A stretch of 64,000 nt of DNA. Source: an uncultured Collinsella sp. (GTDB taxonomy: Bacteria; Actinomycetota; Coriobacteriia; Coriobacteriales; Coriobacteriaceae). Numbering within the stretch: the stretch's first letter is position 1; each line of letters begins with the position of its first letter. The stretch covers positions 62,001 through 126,000 of the forward strand of contig CABRHS010000002.1 in assembly GCA_902470815.1 (NCBI GenBank), written 5' to 3'. This document shows positions 1-10,582 of the stretch, one piece after another. The notes under the pieces are model-generated. The model saw nothing but the letters and a program-made list of their open reading frames with translations. It was not told the origin of the DNA and made no database searches. A program made the position numbers and the translations under genes.

Positions 1-448
1 AGCAGCGGTTGTTGCAGCCGTCCTGGACCTTGATGCCAAGGCGCGACCGGCCCAGCAGGTCGGACAGGTCGTGGTGCTCGCCCGCCACGGCGGGTGCGAC
101 CTCGGCCACGCCGGCCACCCGGGCCGCCGTGCGCGCGACGTCAATCTTGGAGGGCTCGGCAATCACGCGGGGCGAGAGATCCGTGAGCTCGCCCGGGTGC
201 AGGTTCACCACGCAGCCGGTGACCACCACGATGGGCTCGCGGGGGCCCGCGAGCGCGTGGCGCACCGCCTTGCGGGTCTTGGCCTCGGCCTCGCCGGTGA
301 CGGCGCAGGTGTTGATCACGATGACGTCGGCCTCGTCGGGGTCAACGAGCGCGAAGCCCGCGGCGGCGAGGTCGGAGGTGATGCGGTCTGATTCAACGCG
401 GTTCACCCGGCAGCCCAGGTTGACCACGCTCGCGAAGGGGCGCGTCAT
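1..448 (-). CDS. mtaB: tRNA t6A37 methylthiotransferase MtaB, N-terminal part (runs off the left edge)
   Basis: Only the first 149 codons lie in the window. The N-terminal UPF0004 domain is clear: NLGCRVNRVESDRI near residue 9, INTCAVTGEAEAKTRKAVR near residue 45 and VVTGC near residue 76. These supply the three cysteines of the auxiliary 4Fe-4S cluster. The last visible residues, GCNNRC, are the first two cysteines (145 and 149) of the radical-SAM CxxxCxxC motif. The family adds a methylthio group to t6A at tRNA position 37; the LGCRVN signature favours MtaB over MiaB or RimO. The ATG start lies 11 bases after the dnaJ stop, so the gene is probably coupled to dnaJ, an arrangement seen in other bacteria. 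Confidence 0.9.
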   Translation of the reverse strand, partial: MTRPFASVVNLGCRVNRVESDRITSDLAAAGFALVDPDEADVIVINTCAVTGEAEAKTRKAVRHALAGPREPIVVVTGCVVNLHPGELTDLSPRVIAEPSKIDVARTAARVAGVAEVAPAVAGEHHDLSDLLGRSRLGIKVQDGCNNRC

Positions 449-459
449 GCCAGTCCGTT

Positions 460-1620
460 CTAGTCGAGAATATCATCGATGGCGTCGCGGATGCGATCGC
501 CCATGGAGCGCTTCTTGGTGGTTCCGGCGCCCTCCTCGCCCGCAGCCTCGGCGTAGCGCTCGAGGGCCGAGCGGGCCTCGCCGGAAAGGCGGGTGGGCAC
601 GTCCACGATGACCTGCGCGATGAAGCGGCCGCGCGCATCGCCGCCCAGGCGCGGCATGCCGTGGCCCTCGACGGTGATCAGGCTGCCGTACTGCGTGCCG
701 GCGGGGATCTCGAGCTCGATCTCCTCATCGGGCAGGATGCCGTCGACCTCGACCGTGCAGCCCAGCGCGGCCTCGGCGATGCCCACGTGCACCTTGGAGA
801 CAAGGTCGTCACCGTGGCGCTCGAAGCGCTCGTGCTCTGCCACCTCGATGCTCACGATCAGGTCGCCGGACGCGGCGCCGCGGTACCCGGCCTCGCCGTA
901 CCCGCGTAGGCGCAGCTGGCGACCCGTGGCGACGCCCGCGGGGACCTCCACGTCGAGGCGCTCGTGCGTGCGCGTGCGGCCCTCGCCGGCGCAATGCGGG
1001 CAGGGCTTGTCGATAACGGTGCCCTCGCCGTTGCAGTCGGGGCACGGCGAGCTGGACTGCATCTGGCCGAAGATGGAGCGCTGCACGGTGGTCACGTAGC
1101 CGGAGCCGTTGCAGCGCGGGCAGGTGGTCTCCTGGCCGCCCTCGGCGCGGCCCGAGCCGCCGCAGTCCTCGCACGGGCCCTGGCGGTCGAAGGTGATGGT
1201 CTTCTTGCAGCCGGTCGCGGCCTCCTCGAGGGAGAGCGACAGCGAGATGGCCATGTCGCGGCCGGCCCTGCGGCGCGCGCGGCCGCGCGGGCCGTTGCCG
1301 CCCGACGCCCCGCCGCCGAAGATCGAGGAGAAGATGTCATCGACGCCCATGCCGCCGAAGATGTCGGAGAAGTCCACGTAACCGGAGCCGCCGGGCATGC
1401 CGTCCACGGTGCCGTAGCGGTCGTACATTGCGCGCTTCTGCTCGTCGGAGAGGACCGAGTAGGCCTCGTTCAGCTCGGCGAACTGCTCGTTGGCGTCAGG
1501 GGCGTCGTTGTGGTCGGGGTGGAGCTTGACCGCCTTCTTCCTGAACGCGCGCTTGACCTGGTCCGCTGTGGCGTCTCGGTCGACGCCCAGCACCTCGTAG
1601 TAATCCCTCTTGTCCGCCAC
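460..1620 (-). CDS. dnaJ: chaperone DnaJ (type I Hsp40)
   Basis: 386 residues with the full type I layout. The J-domain (about 4-70) has HPD at 34-36. A Gly/Phe-rich linker follows (GGSGYVDFSDIFGGMG). The zinc domain has four CxxCxGxG-type repeats (CEDCGGSG, CPRCNGSG, CPDCNGEG, CPHCAGEG), and the C-terminal substrate-binding domains are complete. It stimulates DnaK ATPase and delivers unfolded substrates in the cytoplasm. The start is the GTG at 1620, reading MADKRDYYEV, with a GGGGGAGGG Shine-Dalgarno sequence about 8 bases upstream; longer forms have no family support. It follows a second dnaJ-like gene and precedes mtaB. No grpE, dnaK or hrcA lies in this window. No CIRCE element was recognised in the 237-base gap upstream. 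Confidence 0.95.
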   Translation of the reverse strand: MADKRDYYEVLGVDRDATADQVKRAFRKKAVKLHPDHNDAPDANEQFAELNEAYSVLSDEQKRAMYDRYGTVDGMPGGSGYVDFSDIFGGMGVDDIFSSIFGGGASGGNGPRGRARRRAGRDMAISLSLSLEEAATGCKKTITFDRQGPCEDCGGSGRAEGGQETTCPRCNGSGYVTTVQRSIFGQMQSSSPCPDCNGEGTVIDKPCPHCAGEGRTRTHERLDVEVPAGVATGRQLRLRGYGEAGYRGAASGDLIVSIEVAEHERFERHGDDLVSKVHVGIAEAALGCTVEVDGILPDEEIELEIPAGTQYGSLITVEGHGMPRLGGDARGRFIAQVIVDVPTRLSGEARSALERYAEAAGEEGAGTTKKRSMGDRIRDAIDDILD

Positions 1621-1857
1621 CTTGTGGACCCTCCCCCAAATACAGTCAATCGTAACGGGCGGTCGCGCCGCCCCGCCGAGCATGCCCCGGCACTCGATCA
1701 CGTTCCCGCCCCCGACCCTCGCCCCGCGCATGCACGAGGGTTCCGGTCAGGGCCGGGCGTCATTCGTTCTACCCAAAGAAGCGCGCGCTCACACGCGCGA
1801 TGCGCAGACACCCCAGAGCGCGGACATATCCCGCACCCCGCGGGTGGGCGCGAGGCG

Positions 1858-2967
1858 CTACATGTAGCGGTACGGCGCCAGGAACATGGCCTGCGTGCAG
1901 CTGGAGAACGACACGGAGATCAAGGCGAAGAACAGGCCGTTCGCCGCGCCGTTGGCCATGACCTGCAGGCCGCGCTTCCACCACAGGCCACTGCGGTGGA
2001 GCACGTCGTCACTCACCACCATGAAGACGCCCATGATCAGCGGGATCATGGTAAGCATGAGGAACATGGAGAACGTGCCCGAGAACGCGGAGAACACCAA
2101 AAACGGGATGACCAGTCCGACCATGTAGAAGCCGCTGCGGGCGCGGCCCTCGAGCCGCTCCGCGGCCACGTGGGCGCGGCCGACCAGGTCGCCCGTCTCG
2201 CCGCCGTTGGTGCCGGCGTTGCCGCGCGCCTTCATACGGACCAGGTCGCCGTCGTGCGTGCCGGCCGGGAACTCCACGACCGCCTCCGCTTGGACGCGCG
2301 TGCGGCCCTCTCCCCCGCAGACGGGGCAGGGGTCGGCCACGACCTTGCCGGACCCGTTGCACTCGGGGCAGACCATGCGGGCCTGGCCCATGCCGAACAT
2401 GCCCAGGTCAACCGCGATGGAGCCCGTGCCGCCGCAGGTGGGGCAGGCGCGGTGATGCTCGGAGGCGACGGAGCCTGAGCCGTGGCAGTTGTCACACGCC
2501 TCGTAGCGCGGGTACTTGACGGCCACCCGGGCGCCGTCCTTCGCCTGCTCGCGCGAGAGCTTGACCTCCACGACCACGTCCGCGCCCGTGGAGGGGTTGT
2601 AGGCCGACGCGTTGCGGCGGCGCTGCGTGGAGAACCCGCCCATGCCGCCGAACGGGAAGCCGAAGCCCCCGAAGCCGCCGGAGTATCCGCCCTGGTATCC
2701 GCCGGCGTACCCGCCCGCGGAGGGGGCGCCGGCGCCGAAGGGGCCGCCGGAGCGCATGGCGTCGTAGCGGGCGCGCTTCTGCTCGTCCGAGAGCACCGCG
2801 TAGGCCTCGGAGACCTCCTTGAAGCGCTCCTCGGCGTCGGGCTCCTTGTTCACATCGGGATGAAGCTTGCGCGCCTTCTGCTGGAAGGCCTTCTGGATGT
2901 CCTTGGCGGACGCGTCTTTATCGACACCCAGGATCGCGTAGTAGTCCTTGTCGTTCATTCCTGCCAT
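1858..2967 (-). CDS. DnaJ-like protein with C-terminal transmembrane segments
   Basis: 369 residues. The J-domain has HPD at 36-38. A long Gly/Phe/Tyr-rich linker spans about 74-112. A complete zinc domain follows ([32 protein letters not shown]; about 153-220). After a short remnant of the substrate-binding domain ([19 protein letters not shown]), the normal C-terminal beta domains are replaced by about three hydrophobic segments (about 280-296, 300-318 and 337-358). The protein is therefore probably an inner-membrane J-protein that recruits DnaK to the membrane; that role is inferred. The ATG at 2967 has AGGGGAG about 10 bases upstream; an internal ATG at 2958 is an alternative. It lies directly upstream of canonical dnaJ, separated by 237 bases. 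The J-domain and zinc finger assignments are secure; the membrane topology is a prediction from hydrophobicity. Confidence 0.85.
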   Translation of the reverse strand: MAGMNDKDYYAILGVDKDASAKDIQKAFQQKARKLHPDVNKEPDAEERFKEVSEAYAVLSDEQKRARYDAMRSGGPFGAGAPSAGGYAGGYQGGYSGGFGGFGFPFGGMGGFSTQRRRNASAYNPSTGADVVVEVKLSREQAKDGARVAVKYPRYEACDNCHGSGSVASEHHRACPTCGGTGSIAVDLGMFGMGQARMVCPECNGSGKVVADPCPVCGGEGRTRVQAEAVVEFPAGTHDGDLVRMKARGNAGTNGGETGDLVGRAHVAAERLEGRARSGFYMVGLVIPFLVFSAFSGTFSMFLMLTMIPLIMGVFMVVSDDVLHRSGLWWKRGLQVMANGAANGLFFALISVSFSSCTQAMFLAPYRYM

Positions 2968-3011
2968 CTGGCAAAAACTCCCCTGTTCATGGGTTGCATA
3001 CAGTGGGAGAC

Positions 3012-3017
3012 ATTATA
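3012..3017 (-). promoter_or_regulatory. -10 element upstream of the membrane DnaJ gene
   Basis: The minus strand reads TATAAT here, 45 bases upstream of the ATG at 2967. It is a perfect -10 hexamer in otherwise GC-rich sequence. No good -35 box is visible 16-18 bases upstream. Confidence 0.5.
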
Positions 3018-3094
3018 GCCCGACCACCCCGCGCGAACGGGCGCGCAATCGCGGCCCGGTGCGTTTTACACATCGCCCGTGCAAACGGGTCGCG

Positions 3095-3205
3095 TGGCCG
3101 GATGTGCAAAACGCACCCGATGTGTAAAACGCACCCGACCCCAAATGCACATGCCAAATGCGCATGGCCGGATGTGCAAAACGCACCCGGCCCCAAATGC
3201 GCATC
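3095..3205. repeat. intergenic repeat cluster (GCACCCGACCCC / GATGTGCAA family)
   Basis: A 25-base unit beginning TGGCCGGATGTGCAAAACGC occurs twice exactly, at 3095-3119 and 3165-3189 (70-base spacing). A degenerate copy lies at about 3119-3138. Each is followed by CGCACCCG, and the cluster contains CGCACCCGACCCC followed by AAATGCACAT (3130-3152) and a close variant at 3182-3205. The core GTGCAAAACGCAC is itself an imperfect palindrome. A 15-base inverted copy of CGATGTGTAAAACGC lies at 3061-3075. Related copies lie at 29655-29679 and 31345-31385. The cluster fills the gap between comEB and the dnaJ-like gene. Its function is unknown. Confidence 0.8.
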
Positions 3206-3207
3206 CG

Positions 3208-3681
3208 CTACGCGTCTGCGAGGGTGACCTGCCGGTAGGTGATGCCGCAGCGGTCGAGGATGTTCTTGGAGATGAGGTTGTCCTGCGTGCCGAGGTACTT
3301 GTCGTCCAGGTACACGACCTCGCCGATGCCCGCCTGCACGAGCGTCTTGGCGCACTCGTGACAGGGGAAGAGCGTCACGTAGACCGTGGCGCCGGCCATA
3401 TCCTTGAGGGAGCCGCGGTAGTTGAGGATGGCGTTCGCCTCCGCGTGGATGACGTAGTTGTGCTTGTCGTGTAGCGGGTCGTCGTCCGTGCCCCAGGGGA
3501 AGTCGTCGTCGTTCAGCGCAGAAGGCGTGCCGTTGTAGCCCACGGAGAGAATGCGGTTGTTCGTGTCAGCGATGCAGGCGCCCACCTGCGTGTTGGGGTC
3601 CTTGCTGCGCAGGCTCGCCGCGACGGCGGCCCGCATGAAGAACTCGTCCCAGCTGATCACATCTTCGCGTTTACCGGGCAT
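3208..3681 (-). CDS. comEB: deoxycytidylate (dCMP) deaminase / ComEB family
   Basis: 157 residues of the zinc-dependent cytidine/deoxycytidylate deaminase fold. The catalytic motif HAEANAI is at 79-85 (His and Glu) and PCHEC at 106-110 supplies the two other zinc ligands. The family converts dCMP to dUMP for thymidylate synthesis. In Bacillus the gene sits in the comE operon, although it is not itself needed for competence. Here it stands apart from comEA and comEC, which lie 36 kb away. The ATG at 3681 follows a GAGGAGGG Shine-Dalgarno sequence. The repeat cluster lies directly downstream. Confidence 0.92.
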   Translation of the reverse strand: MPGKREDVISWDEFFMRAAVAASLRSKDPNTQVGACIADTNNRILSVGYNGTPSALNDDDFPWGTDDDPLHDKHNYVIHAEANAILNYRGSLKDMAGATVYVTLFPCHECAKTLVQAGIGEVVYLDDKYLGTQDNLISKNILDRCGITYRQVTLADA

Positions 3682-3730
3682 GGTGCCCTCCTCTCAAGCT
3701 GTTTTGGACAGCATGGCGCAACCGTCGACG

Positions 3731-4004
3731 TTACGCAAGGGGCTTGAGTGGAAACACCTCAAGATACTCCGCGCACGTCATGGACCGGACCGTCGATCGC
3801 CGGTACGCCGCGGCGTCTCGGGTGAGTATGAAGTCGACATCGTTGAGCTCCGCGCACGCACGGATCATCCCGTCCTCGAAAGTTGGGCTCATCTGACGCG
3901 GCCGACATGAGGCACTCCTCGGCGCTCTGAGGCCGCTCAGGCGAGACCGCATCGAGAAGCACATTCGTGTCGAGCAGCGGGCGCGGCCCGCTTGCGTTAC
4001 GCAT
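3731..4004 (-). pseudogene. PIN-domain (VapC-like) toxin remnant, internally deleted and frameshifted
   Basis: Two pieces of one PIN-domain protein lie in different frames. The 5' piece from the ATG at 4004 reads RPLLDTNVLLDAVSPERPQS, the first PIN strand with its catalytic Asp. The 3' piece, in another frame, reads FEDGMIRACAELNDVDFILT followed by RDAAAYRRSTV and ends at the TAA at 3731. It carries the last two acidic residues. The junction is near 3895-3910, and roughly 60-70 middle residues, including the conserved Glu, are absent. No antitoxin gene is adjacent. The product should be inactive. Confidence 0.75.
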
Positions 4005-4028
4005 GCTCGCCCGCCAGGACATCGCGCA

Positions 4029-5225
4029 TCAGCCCGCAAGGGTCCAAAACAGGCCGAAGAGCTCGTTGCCCTCCAGCCAACCCAGGTGCGTGGGCGCCAG
4101 AACCCGGCCATCCCACGTGGCGAGGCCGGACCTCACCGCCGCCTCGCAGGCAGCCCGCAGCTCGCGCTCAGGGATGAGGACGGCAGCGCGCTTGAGCAGG
4201 TCGATCCCGATGCCGTCGGTCATGCGGCATGCGAGCATGAGGTCCTCGGCCATGGCCTCGCGGGGCGCGAGCAGCTCGCTCTCGAACCGCTCGCCCGCAT
4301 CGTCAAGCTGCTTGAAGCGGACGCGGCCCGTGAAGCCCGCGGGCACGAGGCCCGCGAAGCCCTCCGGGGCGCAGGGCGAAGGCTCCGCAGCCCCCTGCCG
4401 CCCGCAACCCACGTCGAACATGCCCGCGGCGGAACGCCCGAGCCCCAGATAGGGCATACCGGTCCAGTAGGCGATGTTATGGCGGCACCTGTGCCCTGGT
4501 TGGGCGTAGCTCGCCACCTCGTAGCGCTCGAACCCGGCGGCCGAGAGCGCGTGGGCCGCAAGGTCCATGCACGCCGCCTGAAAATCCTCATCGGGAACTT
4601 GCACCAGGCCGTCTTCTTCCATGCGGGCGAGCGGCGTGCCCTCCTCGAGCTGCAGGGGGTACACCGAGACGTGGTCGGGGCGCAGCGCGAGCAGAGAATC
4701 GAGCGTGCGCTGGAACGATTCTGCCGTCTGCCCAGGGAGGCCGCACATCACATCGCACGAGGTGGAGAACCCCACCGCCTTGGCCTGCGCGATGGCAAGC
4801 ATGGCCTGCTCGGCCGTGTGGATGCGACCGATCGCCCGCAGCTCACCCGCGTCGAGCGATTGCACGCCGAGCGAGACGCGGGTCACGCCCGCATCACACA
4901 GGGCCTGGGCCAGGTCCATGTCGAACGACTCGGGGTTGGCCTCGCACGTGAACTCGATGGGCGAGCAGTACGAGCGCACGCGTCGCACCACCTGGGGCAG
5001 GCGATCGCCCAGCAGCGAGGGCGTGCCGCCGCCGATGTAGACGGTCCGGACCCGGTCGAGCTCCCCCGCGACCCCATGCCGATCAACGAGGGTGAGCAGG
5101 CGCGCGCAGTAGGCGTCCATGGCGCGCTCGAGCTCGCACCCTCCCAGGGCCCGCGAGTCGAAGTCGCAGTAGGCGCACTTGGCCTTGCAAAACGGGATGT
5201 GCAGGTACAGGGCGCTATACGTCAT
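4029..5225 (-). CDS. hemW: HemW-type radical SAM protein (heme chaperone, HemN-like)
   Basis: 398 residues. The radical-SAM motif CKAKCAYCDF is near residue 15. It is the CxxxCxYCxF form typical of HemW, not the CxxxCxxCxC of true coproporphyrinogen dehydrogenase HemN. Downstream landmarks include IGGGTPS, TCEANPES, SLGVQSLD and GLPGQTAESF, then the HemN C-terminal domain. HemW proteins bind heme and pass it to target proteins; many are mis-annotated as coproporphyrinogen oxidase. The ATG at 5225 (MTYSALYLHIPFC) lies 2 bases after the dusB stop, so translation is probably coupled. The lepA-to-hemW neighbourhood is common in Gram-positive bacteria. Confidence 0.9.
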   Translation of the reverse strand: MTYSALYLHIPFCKAKCAYCDFDSRALGGCELERAMDAYCARLLTLVDRHGVAGELDRVRTVYIGGGTPSLLGDRLPQVVRRVRSYCSPIEFTCEANPESFDMDLAQALCDAGVTRVSLGVQSLDAGELRAIGRIHTAEQAMLAIAQAKAVGFSTSCDVMCGLPGQTAESFQRTLDSLLALRPDHVSVYPLQLEEGTPLARMEEDGLVQVPDEDFQAACMDLAAHALSAAGFERYEVASYAQPGHRCRHNIAYWTGMPYLGLGRSAAGMFDVGCGRQGAAEPSPCAPEGFAGLVPAGFTGRVRFKQLDDAGERFESELLAPREAMAEDLMLACRMTDGIGIDLLKRAAVLIPERELRAACEAAVRSGLATWDGRVLAPTHLGWLEGNELFGLFWTLAG

Positions 5226-5227
5226 GC

Positions 5228-6240
5228 TCACGGCATCTCTGGTATGGGAAGGCCCTGGGAGCGGAGCTCCTCGCAGGCGCGCATGTCGGCCTCGACCTGA
5301 TCGAGCAGGGCCATGAACTCCTCGTACTCGGTGCACTGCACCACGCGGCCGCGCCAGGCGGCGGCATGCGGCAGCCCCTTGAGGTACCAACTGGAGAAGG
5401 CACGCGCACGCGCCATGAAGGGCTGGGTGGCGTGCAACAGCGTGAGATGCTCGCGCAGGGCGTCGATGCGAACGCTCGCACCGCGCTCGGGCACGCCCGC
5501 GCCGTCGAGCGCGAGGGCGCGGGCGTCGCCAAAGACCCACGGGTTCCCGTAGGTGCCGCGGGCGATGAACACGGCCTCGGCCGCCGTCGTGGCGAGCATG
5601 CGCGCGGCGTCCTCGGCCGAGAAAACATCGCCCGAGCCGACCACCGGCACGTCCACGCGTGCGGCGACCTCGTCGATGGTGGACCAGTCGGCCTGGCCGG
5701 TGTAGAGCTGGTTCGCGGTGCGGCCGTGCACGGCGACCGCCGCGGCGCCTGCCTGCTCCATGCGGGCGGCGAACTCTGCCGCCGTGTTCTCCCCCGCCGC
5801 GAAGCCGCGGCGGATCTTGACCGTGACGGGCACGCGCGCCTCACGAACGCACGCCTCAACTAGCGACGCCGCGAGCTCGGGCTCTTTCATGAGCGCGGAG
5901 CCCTCGCCCTTGGCGATGACCTTACGGGCCGGGCACGCCATGTTGATGTCGATGAGCGTGAGCTTGTCGCCCACGCGCTCCTGCACCGCGTTGACCGCGT
6001 AGGCGAACTGCTCTGGCTTGGTGCCGAACAGCTGCACGCAGATCTGCGGCTCCTCCGGCTCGGGCTCCACGAGCACCCAGGTCTTGGCGCTCTTGTACGA
6101 GAGGCCCGCCACGCTCACCATCTCGGTATACGCCATCTGGGCCCCGCGCCGACGGCACATGATGCGGTACGCCGCATCCGTCACGCCGGCCATGGGGGCC
6201 ATCAGAAACGGCTGGAGCTTGAATTGTTCGCGCAGGTCGA

Positions 6241-6244
<4 letters not shown>
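5228..6244 (-). CDS. dusB: tRNA-dihydrouridine synthase (DusB-like)
   Basis: 338 residues of the Dus TIM-barrel flavoprotein family, which reduces uridine to dihydrouridine in tRNA D-loops. The FMN-binding start [12 protein letters not shown] is near residue 16. The catalytic Cys is in [11 protein letters not shown], and [12 protein letters not shown] plus [11 protein letters not shown] are the phosphate-binding regions. The start is a TTG at 6244 whose TGA overlaps the lepA stop (TTGA), so it is coupled to lepA. The exact Dus subtype cannot be fixed from sequence alone; DusB is the usual Gram-positive form. Confidence 0.9.
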
Positions 6245-8058
<1,814 letters not shown>

Positions 8059-8097
8059 CTTACCTGAAAGAACGTCCGAACATCGCGAAGGAAGAGA

Positions 8098-9732
8098 TTA
8101 GAGCCTTCCCGCCTCGGCGAGGAGCTGCCTGGCGTGGGCGAGGGACTCCTCGGACGCGTCTCCGGACAGGATTCGGGCGACCTCCGCGACGCGGTCGTCA
8201 CCCTCGACGCGAACCAGGCGCGTCTCCGGGACGTCCGCGGTGTTGTCGCGGCGGACCACGTAGTGGACGGAGCCCTGCACGGCGACCTGCGCGAGATGCG
8301 TGACCACGATCACCTGGTGCGTGCGCGCGAGGTCCGCGAGAACCTGGGCGAGCGATCGGGCGGTCGCACCGCCCACGCCGGCGTCCACCTCGTCGAACAC
8401 GAGGGTGTCCACGGCGTCGGCCTCGCCGAGCACCACCTTGGCGGCGAGCATCACGCGCGAGAGCTCGCCGCCGCTCGCGATGCGGCGAAGCGGGCGTGGG
8501 GTGAGCCCGGCGCCGCTGCGGTACAGCAGCTCGCAGGCGCACGGCCCCTGAGCGCCCCAGCGCTCGCGCGGCAGCTCCCGGCTCTCCCACACCAGCTCGG
8601 CCCTGCCCATCTCCAGGCGCGCCATCTGCTTGCCGACCTCGCGGCAGAACCTGGGGGCGGCGGCGTTTCGGCGCTTGGTGAGGGCGCGGGCGGCCAGCGC
8701 CAACTCGGCCTCGGCGGCGTCGCGGGCGTCACGGGCGCGGCGCACGCGGGCCTCGGCGTCGTCGACCAGGCTCAGGAGCTCGGCGGCCTCGGCCCGACGC
8801 GCGAAGACGTCCTCCATGCGAGGGCCCCATTGGCGCAGCAGCCCCCTGAACGACGAGAAGCGCTCTTGGGCAGCGGCGAGCTCGGCCGGGTCGTAATCGA
8901 CCGAGTCGCGGTACCGGCGCAGTTCGGCCGCGGCGTCCTCGATGGTTATGGCGGCGCCGGTGAGCTCGTCGGCGAAGGATGCGAGCTTGGCGTCGACGCC
9001 GCCCATGCGCGACAGCTCGGCGATGGCGGTGTTGAGGGCGTCGAGCGCCCCGCCCTCGCCCGAGAGTGCCTGCGAGGCATCGTTGGCGCAGCCCGCAAGG
9101 GCCTCGGCATGCTCGGCGCGCGGCAGGCTCTCCTCCAGCTCCTCGTACTCACCTGGCTTGGGGTCGACCTCGTCGATGCGCTCCAGGGTGAAGCGGGCCT
9201 CCTCCAGGCGGCTCCCCTGCGTGCGGCTCGCCGCCTCCACGCGCTCGAGCTCGAGGGCGGCCTCGCCGGCGCGGGCGAGCGCGGCGCGGTACTCGGCGAG
9301 CGCCGAGGCGGCGCCGGCCCCGGCCCAGGCATCGACCATCCCCACGTGTGAGGACGCGTCGAGCAGGCGCTGGTGCTCGTGCTGGCCGCACAGGTCGATC
9401 AGAGGCCGCACGCGCTCGGAGAGCTCGCGCACGCTGGCCAGCGACCCGTCGACGCGGGCGCGGGAACGACCGTCGGGCCCCACGCGGCGCATGGCCACAA
9501 AGCCCTCCTCGTCGTGGGCGCCCGCGAACATGCGGCCCTCGACGAGGGCGCCCTCGCTCCCCTCGCGGACGGCCGATGCGTCGGCCCTCTCGCCCATGAG
9601 GAGCTTGAGGGCGGAGAGCAGGGCGGTCTTGCCCGCGCCCGTCTCGCCGGTGAGGACGGTCAGGCCGGCGCCGGGCACCAGGTCGGCCTCCCGGATCAGG
9701 GCGACGTTCTCGACATGGATCTCATCGATCAT
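8098..9732 (-). CDS. recN: DNA repair protein RecN
   Basis: 544 residues of the SMC-like RecN ATPase used in double-strand break repair. Walker A is GETGAGKT (29-36). A long coiled-coil middle rich in Ala, Glu and Arg follows. The ABC signature ASGGELSRVMLA and Walker B TLVFDEVDAGVGG lie near the C-terminus. It begins with the typical MIDEIHVENVALI and overlaps nadK by 11 bases. The order tlyA-nadK-recN is common in Gram-positive bacteria and actinobacteria. Confidence 0.96.
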   Translation of the reverse strand: MIDEIHVENVALIREADLVPGAGLTVLTGETGAGKTALLSALKLLMGERADASAVREGSEGALVEGRMFAGAHDEEGFVAMRRVGPDGRSRARVDGSLASVRELSERVRPLIDLCGQHEHQRLLDASSHVGMVDAWAGAGAASALAEYRAALARAGEAALELERVEAASRTQGSRLEEARFTLERIDEVDPKPGEYEELEESLPRAEHAEALAGCANDASQALSGEGGALDALNTAIAELSRMGGVDAKLASFADELTGAAITIEDAAAELRRYRDSVDYDPAELAAAQERFSSFRGLLRQWGPRMEDVFARRAEAAELLSLVDDAEARVRRARDARDAAEAELALAARALTKRRNAAAPRFCREVGKQMARLEMGRAELVWESRELPRERWGAQGPCACELLYRSGAGLTPRPLRRIASGGELSRVMLAAKVVLGEADAVDTLVFDEVDAGVGGATARSLAQVLADLARTHQVIVVTHLAQVAVQGSVHYVVRRDNTADVPETRLVRVEGDDRVAEVARILSGDASEESLAHARQLLAEAGRL

Positions 9733-10582
9733 TGCGCACCCCGTAGAACACGCGGCTCACCGAGTTGTAGAAGCTCTCGGGGCCGTAATCGAGCAGGAGG
9801 ATGTCGGCGTCGCCGCGGCGCACCTCGACGCGCTCGACCTCGCCCTCGAAGGGCAGGAACTGGCCGTCCACCGCGATGGCGGGAACGGAGGGGCGGTCCT
9901 TGGACACCATGATCTCGATGACGTCGGACGGCGAGGTGAGAAAGGCGCGCGCTTGGATGGTGTGCGGCGCGATGGGCACGCACACCATGCCGGTGTAGTC
10001 GGGGCTCACGATGGGGCCGCCGGCCGAGAGCGCATAGCCCGTCGAGCCCGTGGCCGTGGAGACCACCACGCCGTCGCCGCGCAGGCGGTCGATGCGATGG
10101 CCCGAAACGGTGATGTCGAACTCGACCATGTCCGAGAGTGGGCCGCGCGTGAGGGCGAGGTCGTTCAGGGCGAAGCTCGAGCACACGTCCTCGCAGCCAT
10201 CTTCGCGCACGCTGTAGATGTCGCAGGCGAGCGTGGCGCGACGGCTCACGTGCAGCTCGCCGGCCAGGGCGTCGCCCACCACGGTGAGGACGTTGCGGTC
10301 CTCGGGGCTCGCCGCGGTGAGGAACCCCAGATGGCCGTAAGACAGGCCGAGGATGGGAACCTCGCTGTAGCCCACGATGCGCGCGGCGCGCAGGAGGGTC
10401 CCATCGCCGCCGAGCGAGATCACCAGGCCGCAGTCTGAGAGGTCGGGGGTCGACTCGATGCCGGAGCGCTGGTCGGGGGCCCAATCCACCTCGAACCCCT
10501 GGCGCGTGAGCCACAGCTCGAGCGCCAGGCCGCTCTCGACGGCCTCCTGCTTGTAGTAATTGGGAACGAGGAAGACCTTCAT
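9722..10582 (-). CDS. nadK: NAD kinase
   Basis: 286 residues. The signature GGDGTLLRAAR begins at residue 58. The NE/D-type motif (FALNDLALTRG) and the STATGSTGYALSAGGPI active-site segment are both present. It phosphorylates NAD to NADP. The ATG at 10582 overlaps the tlyA stop (ATGA), and its own end overlaps recN, so the three genes are translationally chained. Confidence 0.96.
   Translation of the reverse strand: MKVFLVPNYYKQEAVESGLALELWLTRQGFEVDWAPDQRSGIESTPDLSDCGLVISLGGDGTLLRAARIVGYSEVPILGLSYGHLGFLTAASPEDRNVLTVVGDALAGELHVSRRATLACDIYSVREDGCEDVCSSFALNDLALTRGPLSDMVEFDITVSGHRIDRLRGDGVVVSTATGSTGYALSAGGPIVSPDYTGMVCVPIAPHTIQARAFLTSPSDVIEIMVSKDRPSVPAIAVDGQFLPFEGEVERVEVRRGDADILLLDYGPESFYNSVSRVFYGVRNDR

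Noticed and set aside
1621..1857. Possible CIRCE or HAIR heat-shock operator upstream of dnaJ
   Set aside because: No TTAGCACTC-type or CTTGAGT-type inverted repeat was found in the gap.
3095..3189. Possible CRISPR array
   Set aside because: Only two exact 25-base copies, variable spacing and no cas genes. Related copies are dispersed across the window.
4029..5225. Annotation as coproporphyrinogen III oxidase HemN
   Set aside because: The CxxxCxYCxF form lacks the fourth Cys-type motif of HemN; HemW is the better fit.
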